Assembly: GCF_040939455.1 (NCBI RefSeq)
Contig: NC_134129.1
Coordinates: 18,674,001-18,738,000, forward strand
DNA: 64,000 nt
Direction: 5' to 3'
From: Microcebus murinus
Lineage: Eukaryota > Chordata > Mammalia > Primates > Cheirogaleidae
The notes beneath the pieces are model-generated. The model had not been told where the DNA came from. It searched no databases and saw nothing but the letters and a program-made list of their open reading frames with translations. This document shows, one piece after another, positions 11,401 to 23,239 of this stretch (within the stretch, counting starts at the first letter, position 1; every line of letters begins with the position of its first letter). The position numbers were made by a program, and so were the translations under genes.

Positions 11401-12720
11401 AGCCAGGAGTCAAAAAAGAGAGTATGGGGACAGTTGAGTCCAAATTAGAAGAAATGCTTGGAAGAGACTGGGCCTGTGGCTGAGGCAGTCAAGGGAAAGG
11501 AGGAAGCTTGGTAGGCCTGGGGTCTGGATGTTAAGGTGGAAATGACTTAGCAGCAGGGGGAGACCACATACCTAGTGAGACACTTTCAGGCATCACAGCC
11601 TGTTTATGGAGCCCAGGGGTAAGGGCTTGTTCATCTCCTGCATTCTTCCTCACACTCATCCATGTATTTTAAGGACAACACGTTATTCCTGAAAAAGTAT
11701 TTTTTCCACCTTAAGTCAACAGATCTAAGTTTGAGGTTCTGGTTCTGCCAGCAAGTGGATGAATAATCAGAGGAAAAATCACACATCATTTTTGAGCAGT
11801 AAGCAGCATTAATTTCACAAGGTTGTAATAAGAAACACTTGGTGATGTTTGTGAAATGGCTTGTAAAAGTGGTCAATCCTGTCCTACATGGTAGTTTGTT
11901 ACGATTATTTACCTTGACGTCCAGCATTTTTATTTCCTTATATGTCTGAGGAATAAGACACTTCCACATCAATTGCTGGAAGATAGGGCTGTGATTGTGA
12001 ATCTTTACAACTATGACCCAGACAGATGCCAAATGCTGATGCCTGTATGTACACACACAGCACTCAGAATCTTCAGCAGTTGGGGTAAGCAAAGCTGTAT
12101 TGTGTGAAAAATTCTCCTGTTCTCAAAAAATTCTTAGGTGCTCTTCTGGGTTGTACCAGCCTACACTAAACCAAATAATTAGATCCGGTTTAACTTTGAG
12201 ATGCAGCATTCTAAAGCTCTAGAATTACCTCTATATCTCTCTTCCTCCTTTTCTCTTATGTTTAAAATGTATTAAATATAGAACTAATATTTCCATAATG
12301 AAAAATGGCCTAAAACCCACATGCTGTTTGAGTTAACTTATTAAAATATCTTAAGATATACTTGATGCTACAATATTTACTTTGTTGGGGTATGGGGGTT
12401 GAAGTGGGGTTGGGATATCAACAAGCAACATTTTTGTTTCCCAAATGCAATCTGCAGTCACTTTCCTCCACCCCTTTGTATAAGCCATTTCTTCTGTTTG
12501 AACATTTCTGTATTTCTACCCTACCTTGTCCCTAGACATGGCTAATCCTTACCTTTCCTTCAGGTCTCCATGTATAGGTTGGTTGTCTTGGGAGGGGAAC
12601 CCACCAATCTCTTGTTTTCAAATCATATTTTACAACTTTAATATTGAAATATTTTAATTGCCTATTAGCTTTTCTCTATGTCTGGCATAAAGTCCCTCTT
12701 TTTCAATACATCCTCTTCAG
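11401..12720. other. unassigned sequence with one long antisense ORF
   Basis: The minus-strand ORF 11631-12092 (153 residues) is long for AT-rich DNA. It has no signal peptide, no repeated motif and no family I recognise. No promoter, splice signals or codon pattern support it, so I treat it as chance. The rest is unremarkable. Confidence 0.45.
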
Positions 12721-12724
12721 TGTA

Positions 12725-12890
12725 TATGAGAAAGTGTGTTGACATTGGAATGGGACAACCCTGGTTTTGGAATCACATCTTCTACATACTAGTTATATGA
12801 CTGCAGACATTTAACCTCCCTGGCCTTTAGTTTCCCCATAAAATTGTAAAAATTGGGATAGTAATCAGCTTACATTTTTATGATTAAAAA
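12725..12890 (+). repeat. MIR SINE
   Basis: Sense MIR: 'tggaatgggacaaccctggt' near 12747, 'tactagttatatgactgcag' near 12787, 'cctttagtttccccataaaa' near 12824. Confidence 0.75.
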
Positions 12891-14179
12891 AAGTTATATC
12901 ATGCAAGACATTTGAAGCAACAGAAAGTACCAACAGATATTTTGCCACAGCACTCAGTAAACCAGAGACTGTAAACTGTCAGTCCACAGGACACATAAAC
13001 GTCAGAGACATACCCATTTGATTTACGTGATGTACTTAAAAGTTTGAATTCATTTCCAACATTAAAAAAATTAATACATAGTTTACATAAATATCTAGAT
13101 TCTTGTTTCTGTTTAGAAAATTAGAAGATCTGGGTCCCCTGGGCCTGCATTTCCAAATGGTAGCAACCTGCAGGAACTGAGCAGGCTGCTTTTCCAAGAA
13201 ATCACTTGTCAGTTTCGGTTGTTATCTGCTCTGCCTGCTGTGGTTTCACTTGGCTTTCTTGGACCTGATAATCACTTAAATTTATAATCCCTGAGTTATA
13301 CCATTTACTTCTGTTTTTGAATACATTGTACCTTTCATCACTGTGTATTTGTCTTATTCTATGGTATATCAAAATAGCATATATTCTTACGTACTTCCTT
13401 ATTTATAAGGTATCTTATGTATCTTATTCTGTGGTGTATATATAGGATTCTGAAGGGAAGACATGAAATTTAATGAAATTCTTCAAAATCTTCACCAGCT
13501 TCTAATAGTTACACCACCTAGTAAGTTAATAAATACTAGTTAAGTTAGATTATGAGGTGAAAAGATGTAACTATTTCAGTAATCACATTTTAGATTATGA
13601 AGAAGGAGAAATATAGAGAAAAAGAGGAAGAAATAGCTTGTCTTATTCCTTCTACTCTTTGGAACACCAGGGTTAGTTTTTCAGGGCTTTTGTTCTGTTC
13701 ACAGGTTCACTAAAACTTCAGTAGTGCACACAATCTGAAGACTGTTTGGATCAGTTTTTACTTCTGTTGCTCTCTCCCTGGGGAATTCTACACGCTCTTT
13801 GTTTAATTTAGTTGTTACATAAATATGTTGAAATGCTCTACTATTTTAGTTCCTACTGTGAAAATATTTTGTAAGCAGGAGTATTAAAATATTTTTTTCC
13901 CTCCCGGTTCCATAGATCATAAAAATTTGAGAGCAGCAAGGGAGTGTAAAGCTTATCCAGTATAATTCCTCATGACACCACTAGGGCCTAGGAAAGACAA
14001 TGGCTTGCCCACAGTTCACATGGAGGCAGAAGACCCTCAACTGGGACCCAGCATTCATGACTCCAGTTCAAACTGATGTTTACATTTTAAATAGAAATTC
14101 AGCTTTTCATCGTATTTGAAAAGCAAATAAAATGGATTCCACTGAAATAGTTATGTCCTCCATCTCATAATCTGAGTCC
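12891..14179. other. unassigned sequence with a possible MIR-type fragment
   Basis: No gene found. 13950-14080 has a SINE-like order (short 'aatggcttgcccacagttca' block, then 'gggacccagcattcatgact') and may be an old MIR-family fragment in antisense. The rest is not assignable. Confidence 0.4.
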
Positions 14180-14385
14180 ACTAATATCTATTAATTTACT
14201 GTGTGGGATAATTCTATTCTCACACGAGCTGTGTAGGGTAAATGTTGCTGTTACCCTCGTTTTACTATAGGGAACTCTGAGGAATAGAAAGGCTGAGTAA
14301 CTTGTCAGGAGTTACACAGCTGGTGAGTGATGGAGGTGAGATTTGTACTCTTCTGTGCCCTCAACCACTGGGCCAGCTGACTTGT
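14180..14385 (-). repeat. MIR SINE, antisense
   Basis: Plus strand: 'cctcgttttactatagggaa' near 14256, 'ggctgagtaacttgtcagga' near 14291 and 'gttacacagctggtgagtga' near 14311. Confidence 0.8.
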
Positions 14386-14843
14386 CCCCACGTGCTTATT
14401 TTCTTCATTTTGTAATGCACTTGTCACGTGCATGTGTAAGAACTGGCATGACATTGGCAAAGTTTTCACTTTTTCTACCTATGATTGCTTGAAGTTTAAT
14501 TTTTAAAGTTCAGAGTTTCTACCTTCATCACACAGTTCTAGCAAACTATCTTCGTTGTTCCAGCTATTTCTATTTACCATTTCACCTATGTGTGACGTTC
14601 TGAAATTAAGTTATGACTTTTTTCCTAGTGCAAAAATATCTTACCAATGCTTGCTTTTACAAACAAACCTTCAGCTATTAGATGAGTAAAAAAATTTAAT
14701 AGCTTTAAGACTTTTCTTAATTACTCAAAAAATCTCTTTTCCCCCAAGGGTTGTTTTGATCCTCAACTGTTAATTTTACCCTTTCTATGAAAATGGTGCC
14801 TGCTGGCATGGAAAGTTATGGAGTTTCTATTCAAGGGAAAATT

Positions 14844-15190
14844 CCCTTGTTCAACTTTTATTTTATATTTTTAGAGACAGAATCTCACCCTGTCACCCAG
14901 GCTGGAGTGCAGTGGCACTATCATAGCTCACTGCAGCCTTGAACTTCTGGGCTCAAGTGGCCTTCCCACCTCAGCCTCCCACATAGCTGAGAAAACAGTA
15001 GCATCTTACCATCATGCCCAGCTAATACTTTTCTTTTTTTAAAAAAAAAATATTTGTGGAGACAGAGGTTTCACTGTGTTGCCTACATTGGTCTTGAACT
15101 CCTGGCCTCAAGTGATCCTCTCACTTTGGCCTCCCAAAGTGCTGGGATTATAGACACAAGCCCCCATGGCCAGTCCCTATTCAGCTTTTA
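14844..15190 (-). mobile_element. old Alu (AluJ type), antisense, with target-site duplication
   Basis: Dimeric Alu on the minus strand. On the plus strand the T-rich tail complement (14861-14872) is followed by 'gagacagaatctcaccctgt' (14875), 'ggctggagtgcagtggcact' (14900) and the A-rich middle (15033-15050), and the element ends near 15174. It carries many substitutions, including CpG decay, so it is an old copy. Imperfect target-site duplications flank it: 14844-14860 (cccttgttcaactttta) and 15175-15190 (ccctattcagctttta). Confidence 0.93.
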
Positions 15191-16505
15191 AATTTTGCTT
15201 TTTGCAAAAGTTATATGCAGTGCTAAATGAGGCACTATGGGACAAAACTAAAGTAATGAAAACTTGACATTGCAGTTGAGAAGTAGAACTTATGAATGCC
15301 ATGTCAAATATTTAAGTCTATGTAAAGTCATCCGGAGTAGTGAAAGTTGATGTCCCAGTCTTCTAGTGCTGAGCTGAGGTGAGAGTGTGGAGTGAAGCAG
15401 GACTGAGTCAGGTGATGTTAATCAAAGGCTTTGAAAGGAAAACTTGGTCCCATGGTCATACCCTGTCTGACTCTTATTCCTTGCTGATCTGTAGGAACTT
15501 GGAAAAAGAAGATAACTTGGATATTAGGGATTTTTAAAGATATAACATTTATTTTTTGGATTATAAAAGAAAACCAGACTTTACTGTGAATATTTTTAAC
15601 AGGATGAAGAAAAAAATTACTTGTTACCTCAACACCCAGAGAAATCCATTGTAAACAGTTATTAATAATTTTCCATTTCTCTTGTTCCATGTATTTAACT
15701 GCCTAAACACCTGTCTGAATGAAAAATGACCGGAAACCCACACACTGCTTGAGTTAGTATAATTAAAATATCTTAATATTATATATATTACTATTAGTGT
15801 CTCTACATTATATAACGTTGATAAATTTGGGATAATGTTGTTTAAATAAGTTTGTACCTTATTTTTGTCACTTAATCCATGAATCAGAGTAGACAATATA
15901 CAGGAATAGTTTGCCATACATACAGTATTATTCAAAAGCATGCTTTTAATGCCTTCATCATAGTTTCTTCTATGATGATTAGTATATATTTTGGCATTTT
16001 CCTATTATACTTTTCTCTATTTTTAATTAGGAATAAGTGTTGAAAATCTTTTTATAGAAATCATTGATTTTTTTCTTATAATTAAATAATATGTAAGTAT
16101 TCTTGCTTAATAATACCTTCTTAATTTCTGTAGGAATAAACAATGAAAGCCTTTTCTCTTACATCAAAGTAAAACATATAAAGTACATATAAAGTTATAA
16201 AGTATAGATTGACAAAAAATAAAATATCTGATAACTAGATAGTTCTCTTAGCTTTTGATATTTATATTTCATAATTATTTCCCATTAAAATGTTACTGTG
16301 TCTTATTTTATTTAACTATAGAACATGACTATCTTTCCAAACCATTAATTTTTTAAATAGTCTTTTTAATGGTTTTATAGTATCCATTATAAGAATATAT
16401 TATTATTTTAAAGACTGCATTTTATTGGATATACAGATTATTAGTGATGTCTTATATTATAAAAATTCTGTAATATCTCTTAATACATGTTGCTGGATTT
16501 TGTTA
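15191..16505. other. unassigned AT-rich sequence
   Basis: No gene found. Very AT-rich from 15760 to 16500. The overlapping minus-strand ORFs 15418-15690 and 15624-15941 are in different frames and have no recognisable domain. The phrase at 15721-15760 resembles one at 12301-12345 ('gaaaaatggcctaaaaccca' versus 'gaaaaatgaccggaaaccca'), suggesting an unidentified dispersed repeat present at both sites. Confidence 0.45.
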
Positions 16506-16640
16506 CTACTATCATTTATTCATTTCTTTCACAAGTATGTCTTAAGTGCTTACTATGTACTTGTGGCACTGTACTTAAGCACTTAAGGCACTGTGCTGGC
16601 TTTAAAAAAGCCACTAGCCTCATTGAATTTACAATGTGGA
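16506..16640 (-). repeat. L2 LINE fragment, antisense
   Basis: Plus strand shows the common complement of the L2 end: 'ttattcatttctttcacaag' near 16517, 'taagtgcttactatgtactt' near 16543, 'ggcactgtgctggctttaaa' near 16586. It abuts a MER5A. Confidence 0.6.
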
Positions 16641-16785
16641 ACAATGCTGTCCAGTAGAATTTTCAGCAGTGATGGAAATGTATGCATGGTCCATTGTGGT
16701 TATTTATTTTAATTAATTTAAATTTGAGTTTAAATAGCCACATATGACTAATGACTACCCTCTTGGACACTGTCTTGTAGAATTT
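16641..16785 (+). repeat. MER5A-type hAT-Charlie MITE
   Basis: Starts 'caatgctgtccagtagaatt', continues with 'gatggaaatgtatgcatggt', an AT-rich middle, and ends 'ttggacactgtcttgtagaa', an imperfect inverted repeat of the start. That is the MER5A arrangement with an internal loss. Confidence 0.8.
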
Positions 16786-17903
16786 ACCTGAAATCTGCCA
16801 GCTATCTTGACTACTACGTACTACTAGAGCTTTCATGGATCTGTACTAAGATGTCCTTTTACATATTATGTCACAAGTAATATTTATATTATTCTATTGC
16901 AAAAGTTTTATAAATTCAGTACTACTTTTTAAAAACTCAGTATTTTGGCTAGCCAGTTACCCCCAAAGTAAATGTGAAAACCTTAAAAAGTTATCTATTG
17001 ATACATGTTGATGCATATGTTAATGTAGATTGTACTGTATTTGTTTCAGATGACTAAGAGGCACTATGATATTAATTAGTAGCTTAATTTAAAAATAATC
17101 ACTCTATATTCTATTCAGTATATCTTGCTGCTTTGATCTGTATGATTAAAAATAGTTTTGAGGAAACAACTAAACTTCACTTGAATTATCGTCACATAAG
17201 ACACTTGATATTTTTGCTTTGAAATATTCTCATTCTACCTATATGAAAACTTATACTTAAATAACAATTGCACATAGTAAACACAGGTTCTAGAATTGAA
17301 ATGGAAAAAATTTAAGTCCATAATTTGTAGATAATATAGAATCAATTGAATGGAAATATACCATTAATCATACTTCTGTGGATATATCTTTTTGTATAAC
17401 TGACTCTTAAAATTATAGTATACAGCCCCCAAATAAATAAATAATTAAATACTGATGTGAGAGGAAGCCAAAGTGAAATACAAACAGTAAAAAATAAGCC
17501 TAAATTGTATTTCAAATGAATAATATAACCACACTAAATAGGGAAGAAATAACTTACCAACATTACAACAAAAAACCAGTATCTTGACTGATATTGTATG
17601 GCTAAAGACAAAATATTGTCTATAACTGTCATCTAATTAGTAAAAATGTTTCTAACGGATGTGGGCTAGCAAAGTATGTATTTTATACACCTATTTTCTA
17701 GAATTTTTAATGTAAATATTAGAATTGAAAAAAAAATACATTTTAGGTAAGAAGATCTGGGTTTCTTACTGTTGCAGAAAGATGTATAAACAGGAGAGAG
17801 GGGAAGGCCAAAATGAATCCTGTGATGTTACACAGGTTAGAATCAGAAGTATTAGTATAAGCTTTGTTTCTAATATATATATGCAGAGAGATAATTAAAT
17901 AAA
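16786..17903. other. unassigned AT-rich sequence
   Basis: Nothing recognisable. No ORF of note and no repeat match by eye. Confidence 0.5.
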
Positions 17904-17905
17904 TA

Positions 17906-18390
17906 CAGTTGATTCTTGTCATTCCACAGTAATTGCAGTGCATAAAGTTGATAAGCTAGCAAATGCTGAGGCATTGCTCCTAGGGGAAATACAGGCTTAT
18001 GTTCCTGTGAGACTCTGGTCACAACATTTTCATCAGTCAGTCAGTGCATAACCTTATTTTATGTGTGTTTCTGTTTAAGACACTTAATACATATTGTTGA
18101 CTCATTAGCATTGAACTCATGGCCAGCAGCACCGTAACTCAGACCTGAAGAAAGCTTACGTAACACACATATTAATATATTCACCAGAAGGCCCAGCCCA
18201 GCCTTCTTGAGCCTAGGAACACTAGCCAGCACTTCAGCACTACACTTGGGGACCATTCTAAACAGCAAAGTCACCAACAAAAAGCACAGAAATGTACAAA
18301 ACATGGCATTAAATAGACCTGCAAAAGGGCATGTGTCTATAGTGTGAGAACTGAAACAAGAAGGAAGAGCGTTGCCTTTTCCCACTTCAG
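17906..18390 (+). repeat. Tigger-like DNA transposon fragment
   Basis: Begins CAGTTGATTCTTGTCATTC directly after a TA dinucleotide (17904-17905), the way pogo/Tigger elements start. The next part, 'ttgctcctaggggaaataca' (17975) and 'tctggtcacaacattttcat' (18013), follows a known mammalian DNA-transposon consensus, as I recall it. The right end is not clear, so the fragment may be truncated near 18390. The minus-strand ORF 18059-18385 lies inside it and is not a gene. Confidence 0.6.
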
Positions 18391-21286
18391 TGGCCTGTGT
18401 GCATTGAGTGACTCAAATGTTACTCACTCTGCCCTAGTCTATGAAAGACTGGATATGCCTTGAAAATTGATTTGGGGGTTACAAATAAATTTTAGTGAAT
18501 GGGTAAATTCTAAAATGCAATTGCAAATAATGAAAATCAACTCTATGTATATGTATGTTTTTTTGTATGCATACGTGTGTAACCTGGCAATGTCTGCCGA
18601 GAGGCTCAGAGGCAATGGCACTCTATTAACAATAAGGACACCTAGCACCTAGATCTTGGTCGTCAAACAGCATTACTCAGTAAAAGGAATCTGGACTTCT
18701 TAGAGAAGTGCTTGATTTCAGCGTTAGGACAAATGCAAGTTAAGTCTTCAACATCTTATGGTTTTAGAAAGTAAAAAAATGATTTAAAGAAAGTGACTTG
18801 TCAAAAGAACATAAGAGCATAGGAGACAGTCTGAAGGCACTCCTAATGGCAAGAGCTGGAACAAATTGAGCAACAAAATAAATAATAATAGTATTGGATT
18901 TTAACCTAGAGAATAAAATCAAATCTCCATGTGTCCTTACTGATATCAGTAAATAATTTAATAAACTGATACACAAGGGAGAAGAGACAATTATTCCTCA
19001 CAGTGGAATTTCAATGAATAAATGTAGAAGGAAACAGGGAAATAGAGAATCGCCATTGGGCAAACACCATAGTAACACATTTTGCAGACAAAATCCCCTA
19101 TGGATGGTAGCAATTGGGGAGTTATTGAGGAGAAACAGGATTTGCATAGTTTCAAGGTATGTTCCCAAGATAATTATCAACTACTAAAAGAAACCTGTGG
19201 AAAAACCTGGCTAATATCAATTTCATCAAATGATCAAGGTGCACATATCACTAGGAATAAGACGAATTGATAGATACCATGAACCCTTGTTATGATGCAC
19301 TGAGAAAGTCACAACCCAGTTTTTGTGGTATTCTTACGAAAAATGCATAATCTCATTCTAATTTGAGAGATCACTGGACAAACATGAATTGAGGGATATT
19401 TTACAGAATAATCAATATCCTTCGGAAGTGTGTAGGTCCTGAAAGAAAAGGGAAGTCCGAGGAACTGTTACAGACTCGAGACTAATGAGAAATAACTAAA
19501 TGCAATGTGGGATCCTAAATAGGTTCTTCCAGAAGAGAAAAAGGCTATCAGTGGAAAAACTAGTGAATATCAAATAAGGTCTAGGGTTTAGTTGATAATA
19601 GTGTATCATTGTTTATTTTCTATACTTTTGTGTCATTGTTTATTTTCTATACTTTTGTTGTAAGATGTTAACATTAAGAGGAACGAGTAGATGACATAAC
19701 AAGTCTTACTAGTTTTCTGACTTTTCTCTATGTCTAAAGTACTTCAGAAAGTTTAAAAATACTATTAAATTCATTGAGTCCATTTTTGTATCTTTCATGT
19801 CTAATTTTAGATTAGTTTTAGTATTTGGGTTAAGAGAAACTAAGATTCATAAATGTCTAAGAATACTTTAAAACTAGTTTGGCTTACCTTGGATACACAG
19901 TTGCTCTAGTTTACTTTTTCTGATTCTTGTCAACTGATACTTGCTCAGGTTACCTCAAGACAAAGGTGTTTTCTTATATTAGTACAGACTGATTCGCATC
20001 TAACTGCAAAGCCAGTCCTCTTGAGGGTCACCTTCTTGGATCCAGTCATGGACCAAAACGCCTCTAATGGTGGTTCTGCTGCTCTCTCTGCCTTTGTTCC
20101 CTAATAACTTGCATCACCTCTTTCCTTACGCCATTGCCACTCTGTCACTGCTTCATTTTCTTGGCACTTCTTGGTTCAAATCCAAAGGGAATGAAATAGA
20201 TTGGCCCAGGTCATTTCTTTTTAAATTGAACCAACCTCATTGAATGTCACAAGCCAATTTAATGGATTCCTTGCCCTTGGATTAGATGCCTAGCTCAGGT
20301 ACAGTCAATTCTGGTCCTTTGGGGGCATGGGCCCAGAGTTCAAAGCCTGACCACCTAATGATTGCACTCATCAGGGGCAGTGGGCTAAATAGCTGGGCAT
20401 GGTATTAGCAGGCAATGTGTCTCACCTTTGTAGAGTAGTGAAGAGTAACAGTTTGCTCTCACTAATATGATTCTGTGGTAAATAACTATACTTCTCTACA
20501 ATGTTAGTAATTTGCATTTTTCCAAGTGCTTTGCAGGCTAAAATTGTATTCATTCATATATGTGATGCTTCATATTAAAATGAAGTAAACACTTACCTTT
20601 TTGGGGAGTGGAAAATGGATTATTAATATTAAAGTATATTGAGGTATTTTTTCATGTACATTATCAATACTATGTGAACACATTGTGCATTTCGAAAGTA
20701 CAAGAAATTTCTGTTCATTTAGGAGCATGTTTTTTTTTTTCTTGTCTTGAAAATGATCACCAGCTTGTCCTAATAATTACTGATGCATCACTAACACAGA
20801 GTGCATCCATGACACAAAGAGTGATGGTCAATTGAATCACGATGTAAATCCAGAAGAAACCTTACCTTCTATCCAACACCAGAATTTTAGCAATTCAAAG
20901 TCAATTTATCCATTTTCCCTAACACCATTAAGAAAGACATGTGTTTTGTTTTGGTTTTTTTTTTCCCTTGCTTTTATCTAATGATCCTTGCAATAAATTC
21001 TTAGAATTTGCAGCCAGGAAAAATTATTTTTCATTGGTAAAAAGAAATACTTCCTTTTGTTAGAGTTATACAATCTGTAATAACTATGAAAAAGCACTGG
21101 GATAGATTTAATTTTCAAATGACACTGCTAACCTGAACAAAGTGAAACACGGGCAATTGATTTAATCTTTTAGCCTTGATGATAGAGCAAAACCTGATGA
21201 TACAAGAGGCAGAGATGTGTTGTTGGCATACATAGAGTACATATAGATAAAATGTGTGCAGTGTGTGTGGGGTACATATATGTATG
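18391..21286. other. unassigned sequence
   Basis: No gene found. Holds a 27-bp tandem duplication (19606-19658). Small ORFs on both strands at 18439-19270 and 20608-20835 overlap each other and lack domains. 20180-20420 is slightly GC-richer without identifiable content. Confidence 0.45.
19606..19658. repeat. 27-bp tandem duplication
   Basis: Unit starting 'tcattgtttattttctatac' at 19606 is repeated at 19633, 26 of 27 bases identical. A recent small duplication in AT-rich DNA. Confidence 0.9.
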
Positions 21287-21288
21287 TA

Positions 21289-21687
21289 CCATGTTTCCCC
21301 AAAAGTAAGACAGAGTCTTATATTTATTTTCCCTCAAGAAGACATCCTAGGGCATATTTTCAGGGCATGTGTTATTTTCCCCTCAAAGCCTCAGCTTGCA
21401 GCATGCACAGGATGGCCGGGACCTGACAGTGGGAGCCGACCTTGTTAGTGGCGCTGCTCACACCTTTCCGGTCACCTCTGGGATAGTAGCTGTCACCATG
21501 GGGCAGATGAGAAGGGCTGCTCGTGTTCTTTCCCGCTCCGCGACAAAATGCATGGGTTGTGCAGATGCATTGCGTAGCCACGCCCGTCGCTAGGGCTTAT
21601 TTTCGGGTAGGGCTTCTATTGCTCAAATGCTTAGAAATCCTGCTAGGGCTTATTTTATGGGTAGGTCTTATTTTCGGGGAAACATGA
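21289..21687. mobile_element. CpG-rich TIR DNA transposon, non-autonomous
   Basis: A 399-bp element with terminal inverted repeats: left ccatgtttcccc (21289-21300) and right ggggaaacatga (21676-21687), 11 of 12 bases pairing. TA lies just outside each end (21287-21288 and 21688-21689), which suggests a Tc1/mariner-type target. An alternative 8-bp flank (tgtatgta and ggtatgta) cannot be excluded. The repeats extend inwards with shared words such as 'gtaagac', 'cttattttcggg' and 'tagggcttatttt'. The middle (about 21400-21595) is GC-rich and holds many CpG sites in otherwise CpG-poor DNA. That is expected if the insertion is young. No transposase is encoded. ORFs here on both strands are by-products. 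Confidence 0.75.
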
Positions 21688-21699
21688 TAGGTATGTATA

Positions 21700-22044
21700 C
21701 AGTGTGCCCTCTGTATCCATGGGTTCTGCATCTGTGGACTCAAATAACCCTGGATTGAAACTATTTGGGAAAAAATGCATTTGAACTGAACATGTATAGA
21801 CTTTTAAAAATTATCCTTATTCCCTAAACAATATAGTATAACAACTATTTACATGGCATTTACATTATATTAGGTATTTTAAGTAATCTAGAGAAGATTT
21901 AAAGTCTACAGGAGGATATACATAGATTATATGCAGATAGGACACCATGTTATATAAGAGGCTTTAGCAACCTCAAGCCTCTTATATTTTGATGTCTGAG
22001 GGAGGTCTTGGAACTAATCTCCTACAGATACCAAGGGATGATTG
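21700..22044. repeat. Tigger-family MITE (MER2/Tigger4-like)
   Basis: 345 bp, bordered by TA at 21698-21699 and 22045-22046. The left end 'cagtgtgccctctgtatcca' and the complement of the right end 'ataccaagggatgattg' form a diverged inverted repeat. 'gtctacaggaggatatacat' near 21904 and 'gatattatataagaggc'-like text near 21950 agree with the known mammalian Tigger MITE layout. Older than the element beside it, judging by CpG loss. Confidence 0.75.
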
Positions 22045-22046
22045 TA

Positions 22047-23235
22047 TGTATATAAAAAATACATACTATACATGCATATACACACACACATATATATATA
22101 TAGATAAAATATATTGAAGCTATAAAACAAAAAGGGACACAGTTTGGATGTTTCTTATAGAATAGGAACTGTAAATATTTCTCTATTTTTTATCCAACTT
22201 GCCCCTCTGTGTAACTAAGTAGGTGTTCAATAAATCCTCTTTGAACAAATGGAGGAGAAATTGCTTTCAAACATTATAGGAAAATGGGATGCTCACCATA
22301 GATAAATCAGGATAAAAGCTGAATACTAATCACATTAGGCCATAACATTGTCTGTGTTTGTGCAACAGTACTTTATAAACGGTGTAAGTTTGTACGCAAA
22401 TTACAGATGTAGAGAAGGCAGCAGGGCAGCTTTTTCACTGAGCTATACTTAGTTAACTCAGGGCCTTTCACATAACACATGCTTATTAGATTTGGTTGTA
22501 TTGATTTTTTTTTTTTTAGAAAAATAAATTAAAAGCCAATCTTTGCATACCTTATGACAACAGAAAGTTTAAAAATAGGTTATGTTAGCTACTTAGTAAT
22601 TAAAATGAGCCGACTTTGATTAGTATTAGCGTTAGCCAGTTTTGAAATACCAACCTTCAAAGCCTTATAAACAGTGAAGTAGCACAGCTCTGGCACTAAT
22701 TGGGTCTTCTGAGGAGCCTAATAAGGCTGAATGCCATTTACTTAGCAGTGAACAGCTGGCTAGATTACAAGGACTCCCTCCCTCTGACCCCCCCAAAAAA
22801 AAGAAAAAAACTGCAGGAAAATGCATCAGTGCTAAAAATTAGGTGTGAATCTTTTAATTGTAAGAGTTAGCATTGTTAGTGAATGAGCATCTAGAACAGA
22901 AAGAATGAAAACACTTTCTGGCTTCTGCCAATTCCCTTGTAGCATGACTGCCTCTTAGCACCTCCTAGGAAGGGGTAGAGGACCCTGAGGCCTGGGTAGA
23001 GAGGTGTGGATGGACCTGTCTTCTGTCCCTTTCTCTGCTGACTATTATCAGCCCTAGCAGGTCAGTGGACTCAACTTTCCCTTACCTGTTTGTCTCTGTT
23101 CCTCTCTGGGAAGCTGGCAAGAAGCCTTTTGGAGAAATGCTTCTCTCACTTTTCCTACTAACCTCACTGGCCTCTTCCCTGGCCTTTTTCTTGGCTCTTT
23201 CACGTCTCCCTGGCCTCTGAATGTTGGAGTAACCC
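22047..23235. other. largely repeat-free sequence with L2 ends
   Basis: A CA/TA microsatellite at 22075-22103, an L2-like 3' end near 22205-22255 ('aggtgttcaataaatcctct') and another possible one near 22450-22490. 22560-22800 shows no repeat and has several homeodomain-type TAAT cores; see the hunt section. No gene found. Confidence 0.45.
22075..22103. repeat. (CA)n/(TA)n microsatellite
   Basis: CACACACA followed by TATATATATATA. Confidence 0.9.
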
Positions 23236-23239
23236 AGGA

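Noticed and set aside
11631..12092. 153-residue minus-strand ORF
   Set aside because: Long, but no domain, no signal peptide, no flanking splice or promoter signals. Chance ORF in 64 kb is expected at about this length.
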